From positions 1-64,000 of the forward strand of contig CAJTAK010000022.1 in the NCBI GenBank assembly GCA_910574255.1: a stretch of DNA of 64,000 nucleotides. The letters run 5' to 3'. Numbering within the stretch: position 1 is the stretch's first letter; each line of letters begins with the position of its first letter. This document shows positions 54,241 through 63,187 of this stretch, in pieces. The stretch comes from Clostridia bacterium. GTDB taxonomy: Bacteria > Bacillota > Clostridia > Lachnospirales > Lachnospiraceae. Below the pieces are notes generated by a model. It saw nothing but the letters and a program-made list of their open reading frames with translations. It searched no databases and was not told where the DNA came from. The translations under genes and the position numbers were made by a program.

Positions 54241-54375
54241 GGGCATAAAGGGATACCCGCAGGGTGTTTCCTTAGATTTGTCCGTATTTTTTTGGGCATA
54301 AAGGGATACCCGCAGGGTGTTTCCTTAATTTGCCCATGTTTTTGGGCATAAAGGGATACCCTAAAGTGTTTCCCG
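54241..54375 (-). repeat. Leader repeat B array before the methyltransferase gene
   Basis: Three tandem units begin at 54241, 54294 and 54344 (53, 50 and a partial 32 bp). Each has GGGCATAAAGGGATACCC followed by GCAGGGTGTTTCCTT (AAAGTGTTTCCC in the last), and the junctions hold TGCCCA/TGGGCA hairpins. On the gene strand the array runs to the methyltransferase ribosome site. The same blocks occur at 50000-50073. Confidence 0.8.
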
Positions 54376-54391
54376 ATTACTAAAAAAGATT

Positions 54392-55252
54392 TTAATACTC
54401 TGCAATCCGTAGATTTAATAGATAACGGCACAACCTGTGCTCCTGATAGGCAAAGCTCCGTTCCTGATAAAAACCCAGCTTTTCAATCAAATACCGAGAG
54501 TTTTTGTTATCTTTGTCTATATAAGCACTTACCTGCCTGAAATCCAGGATCTGCTTTCCATAAGCCAGAACCGCACGGCAGGCTTCCTCCCCGTAACCCC
54601 GCCTCCGGTACTTTTTTCCAATAAGATAACCCATATCAATCTCCGAAAAATTCAGATAGTCTGCAATGCCAAAGCCGGCACGCCCAATCATCTTGCAGCT
54701 TTTCTTTTCGATAACCACCCACATGCCGAACTGGTACAGACCATACATATAGGCAATGTATGCCCTTATTTTTTCCTCTTCTTCCTGTCTGTCAAGGGAC
54801 AGCTCCGGAGACAGGGAGATAGACGGCTCTTCTCTATAGAGGGCATTGATTCCATCCAGATCCGAAAGAGTCATCTCCCGAATCAGAAGCCTGTCCGTTT
54901 CCGCAATCTGAACGGGAAGGCCCTGAGCCCGGGTATGGATATTCTCAAGAAAGATCCGATCTATCTCCTGAAAGCCTTCTATAAGGATTCTGCACCCGGA
55001 AAGCTGCTCCTGGGGAAGCTCCGGATTCAAGTATCCTACACAGAAAAGTCCCAGGTCAAGAGCCATCTGCTCTTCTCTGTCCCTCTCCACCAGACACAGA
55101 ACCTCATTCCTGTCCGCTTTCAGAGCATCAATTGCCTGAAGCAAATCTGCCTGTTCCCGGTGTTCCGCCACCCTCCAGGCAAGCCCCTCTTTTGTAAGCG
55201 TCTTCTGAAGCTGTTCCGTTCCGGAAGCCGCAATCACAATCCCTTTCAGCAT
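54392..55252 (-). CDS. GNAT acetyltransferase with extra N-terminal domain
   Basis: This 286-residue protein has about 115 N-terminal residues of a Rossmann-like half (IVIAASGTEQLQKTL, then DLGLFCVGYLNPEL) and a GNAT domain from about 120: ETDRLLIREMTLSDL, GYLIGKKYRRRGYGEEACRA (acetyl-CoA loop), and NKNSRYLIEKLGF. It resembles ribosomal-protein N-acetyltransferases. The N-terminal half recalls a HAD-type hydrolase fragment without catalytic Asp. Acceptor unknown. Confidence 0.8.
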   Translation of the reverse strand: MLKGIVIAASGTEQLQKTLTKEGLAWRVAEHREQADLLQAIDALKADRNEVLCLVERDREEQMALDLGLFCVGYLNPELPQEQLSGCRILIEGFQEIDRIFLENIHTRAQGLPVQIAETDRLLIREMTLSDLDGINALYREEPSISLSPELSLDRQEEEEKIRAYIAYMYGLYQFGMWVVIEKKSCKMIGRAGFGIADYLNFSEIDMGYLIGKKYRRRGYGEEACRAVLAYGKQILDFRQVSAYIDKDNKNSRYLIEKLGFYQERSFAYQEHRLCRYLLNLRIAEY

Positions 55253-55353
55253 TTTTCAAAAACTCCTTTACGAATCTTCCCTTTTCATTTAAAATAATAC
55301 CCGGCGGCATTTTGCCCCTATTATGATGGAATAGAAAAAGGAGAATAACATCC

Positions 55354-55875
55354 ATGGCACAAAATCCAATTATCACCTTTGAAATGGAAAACGGAGGCGT
55401 CTACAAAGCCGAGCTTTACCCTGACATCGCCCCAAATACGGTCAGCAATTTTTTAAGTCTCGTAAACAAAGGCTTTTACAATGGTCTAATCTTTCACCGA
55501 GTCATTGAAGGCTTTATGATCCAGGGCGGATGCCCGGATGGAAACGGTATGGGCGATCCCGGCTACTCTATCAAGGGTGAATTTTCACAAAACGGTTTTT
55601 CCAATCAACTTAAGCATACACCAGGAGTACTCTCCATGGCAAGATCCATGCATCCGGATTCCGCAGGCTCCCAATTTTTTATTATGCACAAGGCAAGCCC
55701 CCACTTAGACGGTGCCTATGCTGCCTTTGGGAAGGTCATTGAAGGCATGGACATTGTCAATGAGATTGCCGAAACTCCCACCGATTACGGTGATCGCCCC
55801 ATGACGCCCCAGGTAATAAAATCCGTCACTGCTGAAACCTTTGGCATAGACTATCCGGAGCCGGAAACCCTGTAA
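55354..55875 (+). CDS. Cyclophilin-type peptidyl-prolyl isomerase
   Basis: This 173-residue cytosolic cyclophilin speeds proline isomerization. Core residues are seen: FHRVIEGFMIQGG with the catalytic Arg, and SMARSMHPDSAGSQFFIM with the Gln-Phe of the active site, then LDGAYAAFGKVIEGMD. A GGAG site lies before the ATG. No signal peptide. It is convergent with the RarA gene. Confidence 0.93.
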   Translation: MAQNPIITFEMENGGVYKAELYPDIAPNTVSNFLSLVNKGFYNGLIFHRVIEGFMIQGGCPDGNGMGDPGYSIKGEFSQNGFSNQLKHTPGVLSMARSMHPDSAGSQFFIMHKASPHLDGAYAAFGKVIEGMDIVNEIAETPTDYGDRPMTPQVIKSVTAETFGIDYPEPETL

Positions 55876-55935
55876 AATTCTTTCGCAGCAGGCAGAGGAA
55901 AACTCTATTCTATACGGAGCAATTCAATAGCTGAA

Positions 55936-57273
55936 TCAGACTTCTTCCGTACCTGCTGCAAAACCCTTTATTTTCTGAAAATATTTCCGAATCTCTCTCT
56001 CATACCCGTTGTCTGACGGCTCATAGAATATCTCCCCTTCAATCTCTGACGGAAGATATTGCTGCTCCACATAATGATTGGGATAATCGTGGGCATATTT
56101 ATACCCAATACCATGTCCCAGCTTCCTTGCACCCGGATAATGTGCATCCTGCAGATGAGGCGGAACGCTGGTTCTTAACGTCTTCACAGACTCCATTGCC
56201 TTTCCAATGGCATTGACAGCAGAATTACTCTTGGGCGCACATGCTACATAAGCGGCTGCCTGAGCCAGAATGATCTGTGCCTCCGGGAATCCAATGCGCT
56301 CTACAGCCTGGGCCGCAGACACAGCCACAGTGAGGGCCATAGGGTCCGCATTGCCTACGTCCTCGGAAGCGCAAATCATAATCCTTCTTGCAATAAAACG
56401 CTCATCCTCCCCTGCGTAAATCATTTTCGCCAGATAGTAAACAGCTGCATCCGGAGCCGAGCCCCTCATGCTTTTAATAAAGGCGGAAATCGTATCATAA
56501 TGGTTATCCCCTGTCTTGTCATACCGAACTGCTCGTTTCTGAATGCACTCCGAAACCACATCCAGGGTCAGATGAATCTTTCCATCGCTCCCCTTCTCTG
56601 TGGTCAATACGCCAAGCTCCACGGCATTGAGGGCCGCCCTTGCATCTCCCCCTGAAATATCCGCCAGAAAATCAGATGCATCCTCCGTGATCTCCGCTCC
56701 ATAAGCGCCCATGCCCCGTTCCGTATCATAAACGGCACGGTGAATTAATTCCTTCACATCCTTTGCTTCCAGAGCCTTCAGCTCAAAAACTACCGACCGG
56801 GATATCAAAGCCCCATTTACCTCAAAATAAGGATTTTCTGTGGTAGCTCCTATGAGAATCAGGGTGCCGTCCTCCACAAAGGGGAGAAGATAATCCTGCT
56901 GACCTTTATTAAAGCGGTGAATCTCATCCACAAACAGGATTGTTTTTCTTCCATACATTCCCAGATTATCCTTTGCCTGAGAAACCACCGCCTCCATATC
57001 CTTTTTTCCTGCCACCGTAGCATTGAGCTGGGTAAAGCTGGCTTTCGTGGTATTGGCAATTACCCGGGCAATGGTAGTCTTCCCCGTTCCCGGCGGCCCA
57101 TAAAAAATCAGGGAGCTCAGCTTGTCTGCTTTGATGGCACGATAAAGCAGTTTATCCTTTCCCAAAATATGCTGCTGTCCTACTATCTCATCTAAGGTCT
57201 TAGGCCGCAGCCGGGAAGCCAGAGGAGCTTCCTGCTCCAGAGTATTTTGCCTCATATAATCAAACAAATCCAT
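55936..57273 (-). CDS. rarA: Replication-associated recombination protein A
   Basis: This 445-residue AAA+ clamp-loader-like ATPase acts at stalled forks. Walker A GPPGTGKTT near 45, Walker B ILFVDEIHRFNKGQQD, sensor GATTENPYFEV, then the C-terminal tetramerization domain (SDNGYEREIRKYFQKIK). ATG 57273 is used because RarA normally starts MDLFDYMR; GGAGGAATAA lies upstream. It is 80 bp after the deacetylase gene on the same strand. Confidence 0.92.
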   Translation of the reverse strand: MDLFDYMRQNTLEQEAPLASRLRPKTLDEIVGQQHILGKDKLLYRAIKADKLSSLIFYGPPGTGKTTIARVIANTTKASFTQLNATVAGKKDMEAVVSQAKDNLGMYGRKTILFVDEIHRFNKGQQDYLLPFVEDGTLILIGATTENPYFEVNGALISRSVVFELKALEAKDVKELIHRAVYDTERGMGAYGAEITEDASDFLADISGGDARAALNAVELGVLTTEKGSDGKIHLTLDVVSECIQKRAVRYDKTGDNHYDTISAFIKSMRGSAPDAAVYYLAKMIYAGEDERFIARRIMICASEDVGNADPMALTVAVSAAQAVERIGFPEAQIILAQAAAYVACAPKSNSAVNAIGKAMESVKTLRTSVPPHLQDAHYPGARKLGHGIGYKYAHDYPNHYVEQQYLPSEIEGEIFYEPSDNGYEREIRKYFQKIKGFAAGTEEV

Positions 57274-57353
57274 AGTATTATTATTCCTCCATGCCGGACC
57301 ATGGCAGACTATCCTTCTATTCTCTGCCCGTTCCCTTATGCCAGGCCCCCATA

Positions 57354-58133
57354 TCACTCTAAAATCAATTCATCGGCAGTCACAAACTCGTATCCCTCCG
57401 CCTGCAGAAGATCTATGATACGCAAGGCAGCCTTCACCGTACTATCGTAAGAATCATGCATTAAAATAATATCATTTTCTTCTATATCCGTCACTACTTT
57501 TTGAACAATTTGATCCACATTTCGTGTTGTCCAATCCAACGTATCAACAGACCAGAAAATGGGAAGCATTGTGACCTCGCATTCCAGCTCCTTATCCCAA
57601 TTGCCAAAGGGAGGGCGAATATATTCCACCGGCTGTCCGGTAATGGCCGTAATTTTTTCACTGGTATCCAGAATTTCACGGCAAGCCTCCTCATCCTCCA
57701 GTCTGGTAATATCTACATGGTAATAAGTATGATTTCCAATCAGATGGCCTTCCTCTGCCATCCGCTTGATAATTTCTTCACGCCCCTCTATATTCTGTCC
57801 TAAAAGGAAAAAAGTCGCCTTTACATTTCTCTCTGCCAAACCGTCAAGCAGCTCTTCCGTATAATAGGGGTGAGGGCCGTCATCAAAGGTCAGAGCAATT
57901 TTTTTCGTTTCTCTTTTTTGAGTCTGTTTTCCAGCGTCCTGCAGGGATTGCCCTTTCTCACCAGGAGCCTCCCCCATAACCATTGCACGTTGGCCTTCCC
58001 TCTCCGCTTGCCTGTCCCTTATACCTGCAGCTGCGCCTACCGCCATAAGCCCAATCATCCCAACCAGAAGTCCTCGTTTCCATGCCGGAATTCCGGCTGT
58101 CCTCCCTTTCTTCACTCTATATGCTCCAAACAT
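57354..58133 (-). CDS. Membrane-anchored polysaccharide deacetylase (NodB family)
   Basis: This 259-residue protein has an N-terminal membrane helix (about 21-38), a linker and a NodB domain from 78: TFDDGP at 82-87 with Asp84 and Asp85, His135 and His139 in HTYYH, RPPFGNWD, DTLDWTT and the catalytic His226 in LMHD. All NodB metal and catalytic residues are present, so it should deacetylate peptidoglycan or another N-acetylated glycan at the surface. Substrate unknown. Confidence 0.88.
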   Translation of the reverse strand: MFGAYRVKKGRTAGIPAWKRGLLVGMIGLMAVGAAAGIRDRQAEREGQRAMVMGEAPGEKGQSLQDAGKQTQKRETKKIALTFDDGPHPYYTEELLDGLAERNVKATFFLLGQNIEGREEIIKRMAEEGHLIGNHTYYHVDITRLEDEEACREILDTSEKITAITGQPVEYIRPPFGNWDKELECEVTMLPIFWSVDTLDWTTRNVDQIVQKVVTDIEENDIILMHDSYDSTVKAALRIIDLLQAEGYEFVTADELILE

Positions 58134-58184
58134 TCTTTTTCATTACCATATATATGCAAAAAGAAATTATTACAGAAGACATGG

Positions 58185-58240
58185 CTGTGGGGAAATAAGC
58201 CATCCGGTTATAGAAAAACCGATGGTTTATTTCCCCACAG
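58185..58240. repeat. Strong intergenic hairpin
   Basis: CTGTGGGGAAATAAGCCATC at 58185 is inverted as GATGGTTTATTTCCCCACAG ending at 58240, with one G-T pair. It lies 52 bp upstream of the deacetylase start and after the stop of the membrane protein at 58291. AAATAAGCCATCCGG is shared with the arms of the element at 37410. It can act as a terminator but has no T run. Confidence 0.65.
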
Positions 58241-58290
58241 CTCTCTCTTTCGTACAAAAGTTCCCTTTTCCGTATCACAATCCACATGCA

Positions 58291-58791
58291 TCAGGATTCC
58301 TTTTCATTATCCCCTTTCTTTTCTTCTATGGAAGGATTCCCTTCCTCAAAGACCTTTGAAGCATCCTCATCCTCTTCTGTCCCCTCAAACTCCGGACGGA
58401 ACTTCCGCTTCATCTGCACTGTCACAATATAAATCACCAGCGGCAGGATACTTCCGCCGGCGTTCTCTTCTGCTCCCATACCCAGAATCCAATACAGCAC
58501 GGCACCTGCTCCCACAACATCCAATGCCAGAATCTTCAGGAACCCGCTTCGCTGCCCAACTGTCATGTTTTCAAATATCCCTAACAAACGGGGCTCTATA
58601 AAATCATTCATTACCACATAAGCGATCACAAAAATCATCAGCAGCACTTCAAAAACAACAACATTCATATTCTTGGTAACTAATGCGTAAGCCACATAGA
58701 GGATAATCACTGCGGTAATTGCAATAATAACTCTCGTTGTCAGCCTCCCTGCCTCTTTTCTTTTTTCCGGATCGATCACTCGTTTTTCCAT
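58291..58791 (-). CDS. Hypothetical membrane protein
   Basis: This 166-residue protein has four hydrophobic segments (about 20-40, 45-65, 85-103, 112-127) and an acidic charged C-terminus (EGTEEDEDASKVFEEG). No family motif is recognized. GGAG precedes the ATG, and the leader carries a weak version of leader repeat C (TACTGCGGAGCCGGAAT). Function unknown. Confidence 0.7.
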   Translation of the reverse strand: MEKRVIDPEKRKEAGRLTTRVIIAITAVIILYVAYALVTKNMNVVVFEVLLMIFVIAYVVMNDFIEPRLLGIFENMTVGQRSGFLKILALDVVGAGAVLYWILGMGAEENAGGSILPLVIYIVTVQMKRKFRPEFEGTEEDEDASKVFEEGNPSIEEKKGDNEKES

Positions 58792-58990
58792 TTGTTTCTC
58801 CTATTCCAATTTTTATTCCGGCTCCGCAGTATCTAAACAGCCTGTCTATTGTGCAGAATCATTTTATATACTGCCGTTTTTTATTTTTTAAGTGTAACAG
58901 AAATAAGTTGTACTTGCAAGTTTTCCCTTTTTGTTGTTAAATAAAAAATGAAAAACCGTAAAGTTAATTATTCAAACAGGAGTTGGTTTC

Positions 58991-59164
58991 ATGATTCCCA
59001 AAGACCCATTCATGCTTTTAAGCTGGATCAATATGCAGCTTCGGGATTACTACCCGAACCTGGATGAACTGTGCAGCAGCCTTGATTTGGATCGAAAGTC
59101 CCTGGAAATCACCTTGGGCGGAATTGATTTTCAATACGATCCCAAAAGCAACAGCTTTCTATAA
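58991..59164 (+). CDS. DUF4250 small protein
   Basis: This 57-residue protein begins MIPKDPFMLLSWINMQLRDY and ends with YDPKSNSFL, the pattern of the DUF4250 family of short Firmicutes proteins with unknown function. AGGAG lies 8 bases before the ATG. The stop is 65 bp from the stop of the convergent mglC gene, with a terminator between. It is too short for routine ORF filters. Confidence 0.75.
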   Translation: MIPKDPFMLLSWINMQLRDYYPNLDELCSSLDLDRKSLEITLGGIDFQYDPKSNSFL

Positions 59165-59171
59165 GATCCTC

Positions 59172-59210
59172 AAAAAAACAGCAGCCGGATGTCTCCGACT
59201 GCCATTTTTA
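59172..59210. terminator. Bidirectional terminator between DUF4250 and mglC genes
   Basis: GCAGCCGG at 59181 pairs with CCGACTGC at 59195 (one mismatch). The minus strand has GCTGTTTTTTT after the stem, and the plus strand has ATTTTTATC, so both convergent genes can end here. Confidence 0.8.
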
Positions 59211-59228
59211 TCTTCTTTATCATTTGCT

Positions 59229-60218
59229 TTATTTCTTCGCAATATACTTCCGAATATCCAGAGAAATAGCAATAAAGATAACAATACCAATTGCAATCCA
59301 CTGTGCATTCGCATCCATTCCAAGGTACTGCAGAGCCAGCTTCAACAGCTCAAATACGGTAACTCCGACAATCGCTGAGGTAACACGTCCGCGACCTCCG
59401 GTAACGGATACACCGCCGATGGTACATGCCGCAATCGCCTCCATCTCATAGCCCAGACCTAAGTTTACGGAAGCTCCGCCGGCCTTTGCGCCAAGCATAA
59501 AGCCCGCCAGTCCGTACATAGCCGCCGCCTTCATGTAGATAAGAATCAGCGTAGTCTTCACCGGAACACCGGCCACCTCTGCCGCCTGGGGATTGCCGCC
59601 TACCGCATACATATATTTTCCATGACGAGTCATATTGAAAATAAACCAGGTAATAGCCGCCACAATAATCGCAATCCAGATCAGATAGCTTATCCCTAAG
59701 AACTTGCCGCTTGCCACATTGGTATAATTACTTACATAACCGCCCAGAGGAGTTGCATTTGTAAAGATCATATTGATACCATACACAATCTCCATCATTG
59801 CCAGTGTCGCAATAAAGGGAGGCACGCTTAAGTATGCAATAAAGAAACCGGTAACCGAACCGAATGCCGCACAAATCAGCATAACAATCACCGCTACCAA
59901 AAATACGTTCATCGGCTCCATATTGGGGAAGAACTTCTGTGAGTAGTCCATACGCTGCAGAAGCACGCCCGAGATACAGGCTCCGAAACCAATCATACGT
60001 CCGGCTGACAGGTCACAGCCTGCGGTGATAACACAGCCTGCGATTCCAAGAGCAATCACCAGACGGGAACTCATATTTACCAACAGATTCAGAAGGTTAT
60101 TGCTTGTAAAGAAGTTATCGGTCGTAAATCCCGTATAAATTACCAGGATAAACATAACGATAATAACACCGTTATTAATCAAAAAATCTGTTATTTGTTT
60201 TTTGTTCGTTTTTTCCAT
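59229..60218 (-). CDS. mglC: Galactose/methylgalactoside ABC permease
   Basis: This 329-residue permease has about ten hydrophobic segments and the RbsC/MglC pattern: GCVITAGCDLSAGRMIGFGA, GNPQAAEVAGVPV (EAA-like coupling loop) and ACTIGGVSVTGGRGRV. ATG 60218 has GGAGG 7 bases upstream; the gene starts 21 bp after the mglA stop. It completes the importer with MglA and MglB. Confidence 0.92.
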   Translation of the reverse strand: MEKTNKKQITDFLINNGVIIVMFILVIYTGFTTDNFFTSNNLLNLLVNMSSRLVIALGIAGCVITAGCDLSAGRMIGFGACISGVLLQRMDYSQKFFPNMEPMNVFLVAVIVMLICAAFGSVTGFFIAYLSVPPFIATLAMMEIVYGINMIFTNATPLGGYVSNYTNVASGKFLGISYLIWIAIIVAAITWFIFNMTRHGKYMYAVGGNPQAAEVAGVPVKTTLILIYMKAAAMYGLAGFMLGAKAGGASVNLGLGYEMEAIAACTIGGVSVTGGRGRVTSAIVGVTVFELLKLALQYLGMDANAQWIAIGIVIFIAISLDIRKYIAKK

Positions 60219-60239
60219 TCTATCCATCCTCCTTCGCCA

Positions 60240-61748
60240 TCAGAACTTGGTCGCGTAGCCCATAACACTTTCCTGGTTCATCTCAGCTTCTTCCGTAATC
60301 TCACCGGTAATCTTTCCATTACACATGACATAAACTCTGTCTGACATTCCCAAAAGCTCCGCCATCTCAGAGGAAATCATAATAATGGCCTTCCCCTGCT
60401 TTGCCAGCTCATTCATAATCTCGTAGATCTCATGCTTGGCACCCACGTCGATACCTCTGGTGGGTTCATCCATGATAAGTACGTCCGGATCATTTGCAAG
60501 CCAGCGGGAAACGATAACCTTCTGCTGATTACCTCCGGAAAGATTTGCAATATGTTCCTTCATGCTTGGCGTCTTAATCCGCAGCTTTTGGATGTTCTCA
60601 TCCACAATTCCGTCAATCTTCTTGTGATCCAGAACAAATCCGGCCTTCAGATGCTTATTGTAAATGGATACGCCTACGTTATCCTTGATGGACAGACAGC
60701 CGAAGATACCGTTGCCCCGGCGGTCCTCCGTAATTAGACCGATTCCGGCTTTCATGGCATCCTTGGGATGTTTGATCTTTACCGGCTTGCCGTTTATCAG
60801 GATCTCTCCCGTCTCCACGCCGCGGATACCGAAGATTCCCTCCATCAGCTCCGTTCTCTGTGCGCCTACCAGACCGCCGAAGCCCAGAATCTCGCCTTTG
60901 CGGAGGGTAAAATTAATATGCTGGAAGGATTTTGCATGGATGGAGCAAAGATCCTTTACCTCCATAATCACCTCGCCCGGCTCATTTTCCCGGGGCGGGT
61001 ATACATTCGTCAGCTCACGTCCTACCATCTTGGCGATAATATCGTCCGTGGTCATATCTTCCGCCCGCCAGGTTCCCACGTATGTACCGTCACGCATAAT
61101 GGTGATATCGTCGGCAATCCGCTTAATCTCATCCATCTTGTGAGAAATATAAACCATCGTTACGCCCTTATCCCGAAGATCATTCATGATCCGGAAAAGA
61201 GCCTCCACCTCATTGTCCGACAGGGATGAGGTCGGCTCGTCAAAGATAACGACTTTTGCCTGCTGGGATACGGCCTTGGCAATCTCCACGGACTGCATCT
61301 GTCCAACGGACAGGGTGCCGAGAAGGGCCTTGGGATCAAAGTCCATCTTTACTTCCTGCAGCCATTTTTCCGTTTCCGCATACATGGCTTTGTGGTCAAT
61401 CACCTGTAAGGGACCGTATTTCTTTACCGGGAATCTTCCCAGATACAAATTCTCCCCCACACTTCTGGCCGGTACGGGCTGCAGCTCCTGATGCACCATA
61501 GCAATGCCGTACTTCATGGCTTCATCGGGGTTTCCAATCTCAATCTTCTGTCCGTCGAGAATGACCTCTCCTGCGTCCATCTTGTAGATACCGAACAGAC
61601 ACTTCATCAGTGTGGACTTTCCGGCGCCGTTTTCCCCCATCAGTGCATGTACGGTACCGGGACGGAGCGACAACTGTACATTATCCAGTGCCTTGACACC
61701 CGGAAATGACTTGCAGACGCCTTTCAGCTCCAGTTTATACTCTGCCAT
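60240..61748 (-). CDS. mglA: Galactose/methylgalactoside ABC ATP-binding protein
   Basis: This 502-residue protein holds two ABC domains: the first with Walker A GENGAGKST at 38-46, signature LSVGQMQ and VIFDEPTSSLSD; the second with a degenerate Walker A (FGGLVGAQRTE) but intact signature LSGGNQQKVIVSRWL and LIMDEPTRGID. This asymmetry is normal for MglA/RbsA. It powers uptake of galactose or related sugars with MglC and MglB. Confidence 0.93.
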   Translation of the reverse strand: MAEYKLELKGVCKSFPGVKALDNVQLSLRPGTVHALMGENGAGKSTLMKCLFGIYKMDAGEVILDGQKIEIGNPDEAMKYGIAMVHQELQPVPARSVGENLYLGRFPVKKYGPLQVIDHKAMYAETEKWLQEVKMDFDPKALLGTLSVGQMQSVEIAKAVSQQAKVVIFDEPTSSLSDNEVEALFRIMNDLRDKGVTMVYISHKMDEIKRIADDITIMRDGTYVGTWRAEDMTTDDIIAKMVGRELTNVYPPRENEPGEVIMEVKDLCSIHAKSFQHINFTLRKGEILGFGGLVGAQRTELMEGIFGIRGVETGEILINGKPVKIKHPKDAMKAGIGLITEDRRGNGIFGCLSIKDNVGVSIYNKHLKAGFVLDHKKIDGIVDENIQKLRIKTPSMKEHIANLSGGNQQKVIVSRWLANDPDVLIMDEPTRGIDVGAKHEIYEIMNELAKQGKAIIMISSEMAELLGMSDRVYVMCNGKITGEITEEAEMNQESVMGYATKF

Positions 61749-61876
61749 TTTGCTCCTCCTTCTCTTTTTTTATATTATACAGATGGCAATCTGTCATTTT
61801 TCGTAACAACCGAACGGCAAAAAACAGACATCATATCCATATCTTTTCATTCATATTTCCATTCATTATGAAAAGT

Positions 61877-61904
61877 GCAGGTGCCGTAATTCCAACACCT
61901 GCAT
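61877..61904 (-). terminator. Hairpin between mglB and mglA
   Basis: TGCAGGTG (61877-61884) pairs with CACCTGCA (61897-61904), followed on the minus strand by CTTTTC. Such a leaky terminator after the binding-protein gene would give MglB in excess over MglA/C. Confidence 0.6.
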
Positions 61905-61939
61905 CAAATTCATTCCTGCAGTTTCTTAATCAGACGTTT

Positions 61940-63058
61940 TTATTTTACGCTGTCAAGTACTTCCTGTGCATTCTCAGTTGTAACCTTTACATAATCACAG
62001 CCGATGTAGTGCTCGTTTCCGGCACCGGTCAGATAGTTTACTGCTGCGTCTGCTGCGCTGTGTGACTGAGAAATATGGTCATTGAATACGGTACCTGTCA
62101 TGGTTCCGTTGATTACGTTCTCAAGAGCCTCGGACAGAGCGTCAACACCTACCAGGAAGATATCCTCGCCCACCTTGCGGCCTGCGGTATCAATTGCCTG
62201 AAGTGCGCCAAGTGCCATAGCGTCATTGTTGCAGAATACAACCTCGATCTTCTCGCCATGCTGGCCAAGTGCATTGGATACAAGCTCCTGTGCCTTTACC
62301 TGATCCCAGTTACCAACCTGATCGTCAAGCTGCTCTACTTCCCAGCCTGCATCTGTCAGAGCCTTAACGGAGAACTCGGTACGATACTTTGCATCAACGT
62401 TCTCGGGGTCACCCTCGATCATGATGTACTGAACCTTGCCGTCACCGTTTAAGTCAACCTTCTCCAGACCCAGGTCAACGATCATCTCGCCCTGCATGGT
62501 TCCGGACTGACGTGCGTCACATCCAACATAGGTTACATCCCAGTTGTTGTCCGCCCATCTCTGCTCCTCGGACTCGTCCGGCTCACGGTTGATGTATACA
62601 AGCGGGATTCCGGCGCCTACTACCTTGTCGGTAATGGTCTCTGCGGAAGATGAGTTTACGGGGTTGATAATCAGAACGTCAACCTTGTCATTGATGAAAG
62701 CATCAATCTGGTTGCTCTGTGTACCCTGGTCATTCTGACCGTCCTGGATGGTGATGTTCTCTTTTGCAAAGCCTAAGCTAATCAGATAGTTCTCAAGCTC
62801 CGTACGGAACAGTGTCATAAAGTTATCGGAGAACTGATAGATACATACGCCTACCTTCTTGTCTGCGAAATCTCCGCTTGCTGCAGGTGCATCAGACTCT
62901 GCCGGCTCCTCCGCATCCGCATCTGCAGGTTCCTCGGTCTCGGCCGGTGCTTCGGTCTCAGCAGGCGCTTCTGCCGGCGCTTCCTTAGAACCGCAGCCTG
63001 CCAGTAAGGTTGCTACCATTGCTACGCTTAACAATGCAGCTAAAACTTTCTTTTTCAT
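61940..63058 (-). CDS. mglB: Galactose ABC substrate-binding lipoprotein
   Basis: This 372-residue lipoprotein has a signal with lipobox LLAGCG (Cys22), an Ala/Glu/Pro-rich spacer (about 28-60) and a type I periplasmic-binding fold. Galactose-binding hallmarks are DALIINPV-like VDVLIINPVNSSSAETI, YINREPDE, the calcium-loop-like DLNGDGKVQYIMIEGD, and FCNNDAMALGALQAID, which together support galactose/glucose binding. ATG 63058 follows GGGAGG. Abundant expression is expected. Confidence 0.92.
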   Translation of the reverse strand: MKKKVLAALLSVAMVATLLAGCGSKEAPAEAPAETEAPAETEEPADADAEEPAESDAPAASGDFADKKVGVCIYQFSDNFMTLFRTELENYLISLGFAKENITIQDGQNDQGTQSNQIDAFINDKVDVLIINPVNSSSAETITDKVVGAGIPLVYINREPDESEEQRWADNNWDVTYVGCDARQSGTMQGEMIVDLGLEKVDLNGDGKVQYIMIEGDPENVDAKYRTEFSVKALTDAGWEVEQLDDQVGNWDQVKAQELVSNALGQHGEKIEVVFCNNDAMALGALQAIDTAGRKVGEDIFLVGVDALSEALENVINGTMTGTVFNDHISQSHSAADAAVNYLTGAGNEHYIGCDYVKVTTENAQEVLDSVK

Positions 63059-63115
63059 AATGAAAAATCCTCCCTGTTTATTTTTTACAAGCTCATTGAT
63101 TTGCTTGCGTTTATA

Positions 63116-63121
63116 AGTATA
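63116..63121 (-). promoter_or_regulatory. Extended -10 of the mgl operon
   Basis: On the minus strand TGGTATACT contains a TATACT -10 with the TG extension, 58 bases before the mglB ATG. The -35 (ATGGAA-like) is poor, so the extension or an activator is needed. Confidence 0.5.
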
Positions 63122-63187
63122 CCACAAACAAGAAGGATTTCCATTAAAAATTTTATTCTTTTTGTACAAATTTTTACTAACTTCCCG

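Noticed and set aside
54241..54375. Tandem repeats as a possible CRISPR array
   Set aside because: Units are adjacent, differ slightly, have no unique spacers, and no cas genes are nearby.
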